From positions 1-36,733 of the forward strand of contig NZ_LJHU01000066.1 in assembly GCF_001295975.1 (NCBI RefSeq): DNA of 36,733 nt. The letters run 5' to 3'. Positions within the stretch are counted from its first letter, which is position 1. Each line of letters begins with the position of its first letter. The position numbers and the translations under genes are program-made. Positions 1 to 6,668 of the stretch are shown one piece after another. The DNA is from Brevundimonas sp. AAP58 (lineage in GTDB: Bacteria; Pseudomonadota; Alphaproteobacteria; Caulobacterales; Caulobacteraceae). Under the pieces are notes generated by a model. That model did not search any database. It saw only the letters and a list, made by a program, of their open reading frames with translations, and had not been told where the DNA came from.

Positions 1-67
1 GCTCCGCCCGCCCCTCCCACCCGTTCACAGCGGAAGAGCGATGAGGCGTGCCCGCGCCTCACCGGCC

Positions 68-86
68 CTCCGCCCCCAGGGCGGAG
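68..86. terminator. GC-rich hairpin, possible terminator
   Basis: An 8-bp stem (CTCCGCCC pairing with GGGCGGAG) with a 3-nt loop lies upstream of the thiolase gene. No T-run follows on either strand, so it is at best a weak terminator for a gene outside the window. The rest of bases 1-215 shows no convincing coding frame; it is presumably the 3' flank of an upstream gene plus the thiolase promoter. Confidence 0.25.
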
Positions 87-215
87 ACAGGCACCCCGGA
101 CCTGATCCAGGGCGCCAGAGGCGGGCCCGTGACCGCACATACAGGCCCACACCCACCCCTCGCATTCCGCCGTCGTCCTCGCTACATCCGCACCGAATAG
201 CCCGCGAGAGTTTCC

Positions 216-1397
216 ATGTCCGATCCCGTCGTCATCGTCTCCTTCGCCCGCACGCCGATGGGCGGCTTTCAGGGGGCCCTGTCCGGCGTCAAGGCGACGG
301 AGCTCGGGGCCACGGCGGTCAAGGCGGCGGTCGAGCGCGCGGGCGTTTCCGCCGACAAGGTCGAGCAGATCGTCATGGGTTGCGTCCTGCCCGCCGGTCT
401 CGGCCAGGCCCCGGCGCGCCAGGCCGCAATCGGCGCCGGTCTCGGCCAGCACGTCGAGGCGACCACCGTCAACAAGATGTGCGGCTCGGGCCTGCAGGCC
501 GTGATGATGGCGGCGGACAGCCTCGCCGCCGGATCGGCTGACATCATCGTCGCCGGCGGCATGGAGTCTATGACGGGCGCCCCCTACCTGATGACCAAGC
601 ATCGCGGCGGTGCCCGCATCGGCCACGACGTCATCGTCGACAGCATGTATCTGGACGGCCTGGAGGACGCCTACACGCCCGGCAAGCTGATGGGTGCCTT
701 CGCCGAGGACGCGGCGGGCCAGTACCAGTTCACCCGCGAGGGACAGGACGCCTACGCCATCGAGAGCCTGACCCGCGCGCGGAACGCCATCGCATCCGGC
801 GCCTTCAAGGCCGAGATCGTCCCGGTCGAGGTCACCGACCGCAAGGGCACGACGGTGGTCAGCGAGGACGAACAACCCGGCAAGGCCAACCCCGACAAGA
901 TCCCGACCCTGAAGCCCGCCTTCGCCAGGGACGGCACCATTACCGCCGCCAACGCCAGCTCCATCTCCGACGGCGCCGCCGCCCTGGTCCTGACGCGCGA
1001 GAGCGTGGCCAGGGCGCTGAACCTGCCCATCGTCGCCCGCGTCGTCTCCCACGCCGCCCATGCCCATGAGCCGGGCCTGTTCACCACCGCGCCCGTGCCC
1101 GCGATGCAGAAGGCGCTGAAGAAAGCCGGCTGGTCGGTCGAGGATGTCGACCTGTGGGAGGTCAACGAGGCCTTCGCCGTCGTCGCCATGATCGCCATGC
1201 AGGAGCTCGGCATCGACCACGCCAAACTCAACGTCAACGGCGGCGCGACGGCTCTGGGCCACCCCATCGGCGCGTCCGGCGCCCGGGTCCTGACGACGCT
1301 TCTGGCGGCGCTTCAGGCGCGCGGCGGCAAGAAGGGCGTGGCATCCCTGTGCATCGGCGGCGGCGAGGCCGTGGCCCTTGCGGTCGAGATGGCGTGA
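216..1397 (+). CDS. acetyl-CoA C-acetyltransferase (thiolase)
   Basis: This 393-residue protein is a biosynthetic-type thiolase that condenses two acetyl-CoA to acetoacetyl-CoA, or does the reverse, in the cytoplasm. Family hallmarks are all visible. The nucleophilic Cys89 lies in NKMCGSGLQAV, followed by the GGMESM motif. His349 lies in NGGATALGHPIGASGAR, and Cys379 in the C-terminal CIGGGEA motif. The length is normal for the family. The ATG at 216 fits the conserved N-terminus (VIVSFARTPMG) and has only a weak purine-rich stretch upstream. The stop overlaps the start of the following esterase gene. No phaB or phaC is nearby, so polyhydroxybutyrate synthesis, the acetoacetate/mevalonate routes and fatty-acid breakdown cannot be told apart from this window. 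Confidence 0.95.
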   Translation: MSDPVVIVSFARTPMGGFQGALSGVKATELGATAVKAAVERAGVSADKVEQIVMGCVLPAGLGQAPARQAAIGAGLGQHVEATTVNKMCGSGLQAVMMAADSLAAGSADIIVAGGMESMTGAPYLMTKHRGGARIGHDVIVDSMYLDGLEDAYTPGKLMGAFAEDAAGQYQFTREGQDAYAIESLTRARNAIASGAFKAEIVPVEVTDRKGTTVVSEDEQPGKANPDKIPTLKPAFARDGTITAANASSISDGAAALVLTRESVARALNLPIVARVVSHAAHAHEPGLFTTAPVPAMQKALKKAGWSVEDVDLWEVNEAFAVVAMIAMQELGIDHAKLNVNGGATALGHPIGASGARVLTTLLAALQARGGKKGVASLCIGGGEAVALAVEMA

Positions 1398-2368
1398 CGC
1401 TCGACCGGCGCAGCCTGATCGGGATCGGCGCGCTCGCCGCCGCCTCGCCGACCCTCGCGCGCCAGTCCCCGCCCCTCGCCCCGCCCGACCCGACCGAGAC
1501 CCTCCGGCTGTGGCCCGGCGGTGCCCCCGGCGGCGAAGGTGTGACGGTCACGCCGGTCGTGCCCGAACGCTCGACCGATCCGTCGTTCCACGACCGCTAT
1601 GCCCAGTACACCACCGACCCGATCCTGACGGTCGTTCGGCCCGACCGACCGAACGGCGCTGCGCTGCTGCTGATCCCGGGCGGAGGCTATCGCTGGGCCG
1701 TAGTGGACAAGGAGGGGCTGGATGTCGCCCGCGTCTTCGCCGCCGCGGGCGTCACCTGTTTCGTCCTTCGCTATCGCCTTCCCGCCGATGGCTGGGCGGC
1801 CGGACCCAACGCCCCGCTTCAGGACGCCCAGCGCGCGCTGCGCCTGATCCGCCATCGCGCTCCGGAGTTCGGCATCGACCCCGGGCGCATCGCCAGCCTG
1901 GGCGCGTCGGCGGGCGGACACCTCGCGGGCCTGCTCGCGGCGCGGCCGGACGCGACCTACGCCCCGGTGGACGACGCCGACGCGGTGTCGTTCCGCCCCG
2001 ACTTCAACATCCTGCTCTACCCTGTCGTGACGATGGCGGACCCGCACACCCATTCTGGATCAAGGGAGCACCTGCTGGGCCCCTCCCCGTCATCCGAGAC
2101 GATCGCGCGATGGTCGCTGGAGCGGCTGGACTGGAGAGGCGTGGCCCCGACCGTCCTGATCCACGCGATGGACGACACCGGGGTTCCACCGGAAAACAGC
2201 CTGATGCTGCTGAACGCCCTTCGCGCCGCCGAGGTCACCACGGAAGCGCATCTGTTTCAGGAAGGCGGGCACGGCTTCGGCATCCGCCTGATCGCCGGAA
2301 AGCCCGCCGCTGTCTGGCCCGAGCTCGTCCTGGCCTTCGGTCGCCGCAACGGCTGGATCAGCGCGTGA
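1394..2368 (+). CDS. Tat-exported alpha/beta-hydrolase (esterase)
   Basis: A 324-residue alpha/beta-hydrolase-fold esterase of the acetyl-esterase/xylan-esterase-like group. I chose the GTG at 1394, which overlaps the thiolase stop as GTGA; the open frame further upstream only shadows the thiolase. From this start the protein begins with a twin-arginine-like signal (DRRSLIGIGALAAASPTLA), which suggests export of the folded enzyme. The oxyanion motif PGGGY is at 95-99, the nucleophile Ser172 in GASAGG, the likely acid Asp261 in DDTGVP, and His293 in GGHGFG, so the triad is complete. The substrate is unknown; short acyl or acetyl esters of carbohydrates are typical of relatives. Translational coupling to the thiolase implies co-transcription but does not establish a shared pathway. 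Confidence 0.85.
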   Translation: MTLDRRSLIGIGALAAASPTLARQSPPLAPPDPTETLRLWPGGAPGGEGVTVTPVVPERSTDPSFHDRYAQYTTDPILTVVRPDRPNGAALLLIPGGGYRWAVVDKEGLDVARVFAAAGVTCFVLRYRLPADGWAAGPNAPLQDAQRALRLIRHRAPEFGIDPGRIASLGASAGGHLAGLLAARPDATYAPVDDADAVSFRPDFNILLYPVVTMADPHTHSGSREHLLGPSPSSETIARWSLERLDWRGVAPTVLIHAMDDTGVPPENSLMLLNALRAAEVTTEAHLFQEGGHGFGIRLIAGKPAAVWPELVLAFGRRNGWISA

Positions 2369-2459
2369 CGGGCGGGTCGGCCTCTTCGGTGCAGGGTTCA
2401 CTGCGGTCGGGCCGGATGAGCCGGGCCAGGGCAGTGGCTCCGAGGGTCAGAACGATCAC
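2358..2459 (-). CDS. possible 33-residue single-TM small protein
   Basis: A short minus-strand frame reads MIVLTLGATALARLIRP followed by a polar, acidic tail ending in DPPVTR. It would have one short hydrophobic segment and a cytoplasmic or periplasmic tail. A GTG at 2459 is preceded by GGAG at seven bases, which makes this start plausible; an in-frame stop lies ten codons further upstream. The 3' end overlaps the end of the esterase gene by about ten bases. It diverges from the YkgJ-type gene at 2541. I recognise no family. The hydrophobic-then-polar pattern and the Shine-Dalgarno sequence are the only support. Confidence 0.35.
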   Translation of the reverse strand: MIVLTLGATALARLIRPDRSEPCTEEADPPVTR

Positions 2460-2540
2460 GGCGGCGCTCCATTTTGCGATTCGTTCGCATTATCACGTCA
2501 TCCGATCGGAGTACGCAACCGACGCCGGGGTCACCTTTCG

Positions 2541-2945
2541 ATGAAGTCCTGCGGCGACTGCGGCCTGTGCTGCAAGCTCATGGGCGTCACGGCGCTGGAC
2601 AAGCCCGCCGGCCGCTGGTGCCGACATTTCGGCAAGACGACGGGCTGCGCCATCTACGCCGACCGCCCCGAGGATTGCCGCGTCTTCAACTGCCTCTGGC
2701 TCCTGACCGACGCGCTCGACGACCGCTGGAAGCCCACCGCCTCCGGCTTCGTTCTACACTCCGAGCAGAACGGCCACCGCCTGATCGTCGAATGCGACGC
2801 CGCACGCCCCCATGACTGGCGCCGCGAGCCCTATGAAGGGCAACTCCGCCGCTGGGCCGCCGCCGAGGGGCAGGAGGTGCTGGTTTTCGTCGGCAAACGC
2901 GGCCTTCGGCTGGGCGCGACCGACACACCGGTACGCCGCGCCTAG
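2541..2945 (+). CDS. YkgJ-family cysteine-cluster protein
   Basis: A 134-residue cytoplasmic protein of the YkgJ / Fe-S-oxidoreductase-like group. It begins with a dense cysteine cluster, CGDCGLCC (Cys4, 7, 10, 11), followed by Cys27, Cys36, Cys46 and Cys51 in the spacing typical of the family. Such clusters are thought to bind zinc or an iron-sulfur centre; the biochemical role is not established. The ATG at 2541 places the first cysteine motif right at the N-terminus, as in relatives. The gene converges with the minus-strand gene ending at 2942, and their stop codons overlap by four bases. No operon partner is visible on the same strand. Confidence 0.85.
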   Translation: MKSCGDCGLCCKLMGVTALDKPAGRWCRHFGKTTGCAIYADRPEDCRVFNCLWLLTDALDDRWKPTASGFVLHSEQNGHRLIVECDAARPHDWRREPYEGQLRRWAAAEGQEVLVFVGKRGLRLGATDTPVRRA

Positions 2946-3898
2946 CGCGGGTCGATGCTCTGGGCGATGCGCTCGGCCAGACTACGGTCCTCGCCCTCCA
3001 CGCTGGATATCCAGGTATGGATTTCCTGGGGTGTCGCCGTTCGCACGAACAGATGCTCAACGGCGACGCGCCGCCCCTCCTCACTGGCCACGATCGAGGT
3101 TCTCCCGCCAACCTCCATCATCTCGCCAGAGTAGATCGGAAACTGTGACGCGGGTCCGGCATAAATGGTCACCAGCGACCGCTCGCCGCGGCGCACGGTC
3201 CAGATGGTGAAGTTCGGACCTGGTCGACCGGTCGTCATCGTCACGCCGTTCGGTAGATCCAGAGCAAAGGGCAGCGCGGCAATGGCGGCGGGCGTGAGGA
3301 CGGTGACTGGCGGAGGCGCAGGCTCGGCCGGTTCGGCCGCAGGCCCCAGCACCGCTTCACCGGAGGTCTCTGGGACGACTGCAGCAGGCGTGGTCACCCC
3401 GCCCGTGGAGGGCGCGGGCGTGGGTCCAGTTGCTGGGGGACGGGTCGTCAGCGGCCCCGTCGGCGCTGTGACGGGGCTCGTTGGCGGTGTTGCAACCGTC
3501 GACGCGCGGGGCGGCGTCGCGGTCGTCACGGGGAGCGTGGTCGAGCGGACAGCGGGCGACGAGGTGGGCGGGCTGTTCGTTGCCGGTGCGGTAGGGCGCG
3601 CTCCGCCCGTCGGCGGCGTCGCCGTTGCGGAGGGTCGCGCGATCACTGGTCCGTTGGCCGAACTGGACCCGGCGGCGGACGGCGTCACGGGCCCCGCAGG
3701 GGGCGCGGTGGTCGCAGGTACCGTTCCGGCTGTCGAGGTACGCGCGGGCGGCGTCGTGGTCACCGGACGGTCAGCCGCCGGTGGAGCCCCGTTCAGCATG
3801 CGGGTAAGATCGCTCGCTGTGCTCTGCTGGGGCTGAGACGCGGTCTGGAGCGCGGCGAGGGCGGAGAGGAGCAGGACGCTGGACATGGCCACGACCAT
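2942..3898 (-). CDS. Pro/Thr-rich exported protein behind bd oxidase
   Basis: A 318-residue protein I do not recognise. It has a hydrophobic N-terminus (SSVLLLSALAALQTASA-like) that looks like a signal peptide. About 160 residues of very low complexity rich in Pro, Thr, Ala and Ser follow (roughly 30-195). A compact C-terminal domain of about 115 residues has mixed beta-like sequence (for example NFTIWTVRRGERSLVTIYAG). This suggests a secreted or surface-anchored domain on a flexible, wall-spanning stalk. The ATG at 3898 is seven bases past the DUF2474 stop and has a GAGG-like site just before it; the ATG at 3886 is an alternative. It is the last gene of the cydAB operon as far as spacing shows. 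Its proline-rich stalk is the kind of sequence that can need EF-P, which is encoded at 13240. Confidence 0.75.
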   Translation of the reverse strand: MVVAMSSVLLLSALAALQTASQPQQSTASDLTRMLNGAPPAADRPVTTTPPARTSTAGTVPATTAPPAGPVTPSAAGSSSANGPVIARPSATATPPTGGARPTAPATNSPPTSSPAVRSTTLPVTTATPPRASTVATPPTSPVTAPTGPLTTRPPATGPTPAPSTGGVTTPAAVVPETSGEAVLGPAAEPAEPAPPPVTVLTPAAIAALPFALDLPNGVTMTTGRPGPNFTIWTVRRGERSLVTIYAGPASQFPIYSGEMMEVGGRTSIVASEEGRRVAVEHLFVRTATPQEIHTWISSVEGEDRSLAERIAQSIDPR

Positions 3899-3904
3899 GT
3901 CGCC

Positions 3905-4072
3905 TCAGCCCATGAACGGCAAGCTCCGCAGCGTATAGGCAACGCCGCCGACGACAACGATACCGGCGACGCACAGGCCGAGGAACCACACGAGCCTCTT
4001 CCAGAGCGGGCCGGTGTCCTCGTCCGGCTCCGGCGGGGGGACGGGTCTAATGATGATAGCCAGCCTCCTCAT
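3905..4072 (-). CDS. DUF2474 small subunit of bd/CIO oxidase
   Basis: A 55-residue single-TM protein reading MRRLAIIIRPVPPPEPDEDT, then GPLWKRLVWFLGLCVAGIVV and a short C-terminal tail ending LRSLPFMG. The W-K-R-L-V-W-F entry and the following hydrophobic helix match the DUF2474 family, which commonly follows cydB in cyanide-insensitive-type bd oxidase operons. It plays a role analogous to CydX/CydZ small subunits that stabilise the oxidase. The only ATG in frame is at 4072, inside the cydB 3' end, giving a 26-base overlap. Translation is therefore probably coupled to cydB. It is short enough that an automatic gene caller could easily miss it. Confidence 0.85.
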   Translation of the reverse strand: MRRLAIIIRPVPPPEPDEDTGPLWKRLVWFLGLCVAGIVVVGGVAYTLRSLPFMG

Positions 4073-5084
4073 CGATCTTGCCCCGGAACACCCAGTACAC
4101 CCAGGCGGTGTAGGCCAGGATCATCGGCAGGATCACCGCCGTTCCGACCAACATCAGGCCCAGCGCATTGTCCGGCGCGGCCGCCTGCCGGAAATCCAGG
4201 GAATAGGGCACGACATAGGGCGCGAAACCGACCGCAAGGCCCAGATAGCCCGACAGAAACACCAGCATCGCCCCTACGAACGGCCAACCGTGCGACCCCT
4301 GGCGCGACATGACCCAGACGATGCCAAGCCCGGCCAGCCCAAGGAGCGGAATGGGCAGGAGCGGCAACAGCGTCGCCAGCTCCAGCGAAAAGCCGTCACC
4401 CAGATCGAACCCCCAACGCGCCGCGACACGCGGATGCACCAGCAACGTCGCCACGCTGACAGCCGCGAGCAGAACCGCCGTGGCGAGAGCGCTCCAGGCG
4501 GTCCAGCGCTTGGCGTCGCCGTGCAGATTGTCCTTGGTCTTCAGCATCAGCCAGGCCCCGCCGAGCAAGGCGTAGCCGGCGAGCAGCCCGGCCGAAACCA
4601 GCAGGGTGTAAGGCGTGAACCAGTCGAACTGCCCTCCAGCGAACCGGTCGTCGCGAACCGTCACCCCCTGGATGAAACCGCCCAGCACGAAACCCTGCGC
4701 CACCGTCGTCAAGATCGAACCGCCGGCGAACATCTGGGTCCAGAACCGGCGACCCCGGTCGTTGGCGCGAAACCGGAACTCGAACGCCACGCCCCGCAGG
4801 ATCAGTCCCGCGAGCATCAGCAAAATCGGCAGGTAGAAGGCGGGCATGACCACGGAGTAGGCGAGCGGAAAGGCCGCCAGCAGGCCCCCTCCCCCCAGCA
4901 CCAGCCAGGTCTCGTTGCCGTCCCAGACGGGGGCGACCGTGTTCATCATCACGTCGCGCTCCTCCTTGGAGGACGCGAAGGGAAACAGGATGCCGATGCC
5001 GAGGTCGAAGCCGTCGAGCAGCACATAGAGCAGCACGGCGACGGCGATCAGACCGGCCCAGATCAGCGGGAGATCGAGGTTCAT
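4047..5084 (-). CDS. cydB: cytochrome bd-type quinol oxidase subunit II
   Basis: A 345-residue integral membrane protein with about nine hydrophobic helices, partner of CydA in a bd-type quinol oxidase of the inner membrane. The N-terminal helix carries the GFDLG motif (25-29) and the next loop has PVWDGNETW (52-60), both family signatures. Further conserved segments include the LRGVAFEFRF region after helix three and a C-terminal AYTAWVYWVFRGK helix. Its ATG overlaps the cydA stop by four bases (ATGA), so the two are coupled. Together with CydA's compact Q-loop and the downstream DUF2474 gene, it fits the cyanide-insensitive oxidase (CIO) branch rather than E. coli cydAB. Confidence 0.95.
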   Translation of the reverse strand: MNLDLPLIWAGLIAVAVLLYVLLDGFDLGIGILFPFASSKEERDVMMNTVAPVWDGNETWLVLGGGGLLAAFPLAYSVVMPAFYLPILLMLAGLILRGVAFEFRFRANDRGRRFWTQMFAGGSILTTVAQGFVLGGFIQGVTVRDDRFAGGQFDWFTPYTLLVSAGLLAGYALLGGAWLMLKTKDNLHGDAKRWTAWSALATAVLLAAVSVATLLVHPRVAARWGFDLGDGFSLELATLLPLLPIPLLGLAGLGIVWVMSRQGSHGWPFVGAMLVFLSGYLGLAVGFAPYVVPYSLDFRQAAAPDNALGLMLVGTAVILPMILAYTAWVYWVFRGKIDEEAGYHH

Positions 5085-6547
5085 GACGTGGCTCCCCTCA
5101 GGCCGTCGGGCCCGTCCGGCGTGTCGTCGTCATCACCGGGCGTGGTGTCCTCCGGAGCCTTGGCCAACGGCGTGCCGGGCGGCCGTTGCGAGCGAGGCTC
5201 ATGCTCCACCCGGGCAGCGATCGGCCCCTCCTTCATCAGGCGCAGGATGAAGATCGCGCCGGCGGTGAAGACGATGGAATAGACGATGATGTAGACCAGC
5301 AGCGAGGTCGCGACCTGGCTGGTAATCACCGGCGAAACGGCGTCGCGGGTCTTGAGGACGCCATAGACCACCCAGGGCTGACGCCCGACCTCGGTCACCA
5401 TCCAGCCCGCCAGCACGGCGATGAAGCCAGACGGGCCCATGGCGACGCAGAAGCGCAGGAACCACGGGCTGTCGAACACCTTGCGCCGCCACAGCAGCCA
5501 GCCGCCCCAGGCACCCAGACCGATCATCAACAATCCCAGCCCGACCATGATCCGGAAGCCGAAGAAGGGAATGAAGGGCGGCGGCTGATCTTCCTTCGGC
5601 CAGGCGTCCAGACCCTGGATGACCTCATCGCGCGGCAGGTTCTGGACCATGTTGCCCAGGCCGGGGATGGAGATCTGGAAATGGTTCTTCTGCGCCTCGC
5701 GGTCGGGGATGCCGAACAGGTGCAGCGGCTGGTCGGCACGGGTCTCCCAATAACCCTCCAGCGCGGCGGTCTTGGACGGCTGGTACTTGTGCGTCACCTC
5801 GCCCGACCAGTGACCGACGACGAGCTGCAGCGGGGCCAGGACGGCGATCAGGCCGATGGCCATGACCAGAGAGATCCGGCTCTCGTTCCAGCCATCTGCC
5901 TTGCGGCCCTTGGCCCGGTCCCTCAGCACATGGAACGCTGACACGGCTCCGACCACCAGACCCGTCGTCAGAAAGGCCGCGACCAGCATGTGCGCGAGCC
6001 GCGACGGAAAGCTGGGATTGAAGATGACCTGCATCCAGTCGACGGCGACAAAGGTGCCATCCGCGAGGACCTGATGGCCCTGCGGCGTCTGCATCCAACT
6101 ATTGGCCGAAAGGATCCAGAAGGCCGAGATCATCGTCCCGATGGCGACGAGGCAAGTCGACAGGAAGTGCAACCGGGGACCGACCTTCTTCCACCCGAAC
6201 AGCATCACGCCAAGGAACGACGCCTCGAGGAAGAAGGCTGTCAGCACCTCATAGGCCATCAACGGCCCGATGACCCCGCCAGTCAGCCGGATGAACTCCG
6301 ACCAGTTGGTTCCAAACTGGTAGCTGAGTACCACGCCCGAGACGACACCCATGCCAAAGCTCAGCGCGAAGATCTTCACCCAGAAAAGGTAGAGGGTCTT
6401 GAACGCTTCCCGCTTGGTCCAGAGCCACAGGCCCTCCAGCACAGCCAGATAGGAGGCCAGCCCGATGGTGAAAGCCGGAAACAGGATGTGGAACGCCACT
6501 GTGAAGGCGAACTGAAGCCGCGAAAGCAATAGCGCGTCGAAGTCCAC
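5081..6547 (-). CDS. cydA: cytochrome bd-type quinol oxidase subunit I
   Basis: A 488-residue haem-bearing subunit that oxidises quinol and reduces oxygen to water at the inner membrane. Haem and proton-path residues can be placed against E. coli CydA: His20, Glu100 and Glu108, His186, and Met334 in FRIMVGLG. Quinol-site residues Lys259 and Glu264 lie in the QPSKTAALEG segment. The conserved GRQPWVVYG motif is at 388-396. The periplasmic Q-loop is the short form and the protein is shorter than the E. coli one, which fits the CIO type. A hydrophilic acidic tail (about 445-488) follows the last helix. The start is a GTG at 6547 with GGGA upstream. A 19-bp palindrome sits 17 bases before it and probably controls the operon. 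Confidence 0.95.
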   Translation of the reverse strand: MDFDALLLSRLQFAFTVAFHILFPAFTIGLASYLAVLEGLWLWTKREAFKTLYLFWVKIFALSFGMGVVSGVVLSYQFGTNWSEFIRLTGGVIGPLMAYEVLTAFFLEASFLGVMLFGWKKVGPRLHFLSTCLVAIGTMISAFWILSANSWMQTPQGHQVLADGTFVAVDWMQVIFNPSFPSRLAHMLVAAFLTTGLVVGAVSAFHVLRDRAKGRKADGWNESRISLVMAIGLIAVLAPLQLVVGHWSGEVTHKYQPSKTAALEGYWETRADQPLHLFGIPDREAQKNHFQISIPGLGNMVQNLPRDEVIQGLDAWPKEDQPPPFIPFFGFRIMVGLGLLMIGLGAWGGWLLWRRKVFDSPWFLRFCVAMGPSGFIAVLAGWMVTEVGRQPWVVYGVLKTRDAVSPVITSQVATSLLVYIIVYSIVFTAGAIFILRLMKEGPIAARVEHEPRSQRPPGTPLAKAPEDTTPGDDDDTPDGPDGLRGATS

Positions 6548-6563
6548 GGGCTTTGTCCCAATG

Positions 6564-6582
6564 ACCCTAGATTCAATAGGGT
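6564..6582. promoter_or_regulatory. 19-bp palindrome upstream of cydA
   Basis: A perfect inverted repeat, ACCCTA-N7-TAGGGT, lies 17 bases upstream of the cydA start. Its spacer starts with GATTC, a GANTC site of the kind methylated by CcrM in Caulobacterales. The arms do not match the FNR/FixK consensus (TTGAT-N4-ATCAA). It has the size and symmetry of a dimeric-regulator operator; the regulator is not identified. In RNA it could also form a 6-bp hairpin just before the ribosome-binding site. Confidence 0.5.
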
Positions 6583-6668
6583 TTTGCGCCTTCGGGGACA
6601 GAAAGTCGACCGCGCAAGCCGACGCGCGACCACACGCCGCAAGAATTCATCATTAGATGATTATCTGG

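Noticed and set aside
4014..5282. Open frame of 422 codons antisense to cydB
   Set aside because: Composition is Gln/Arg/His-rich shadow sequence, and the cydB frame on the other strand is certain.
6647..6660. TCATC-ATTA-GATGA hairpin after the histidine kinase gene
   Set aside because: A 5-bp AT-rich stem with no T-run in the right place is too weak to call a terminator.
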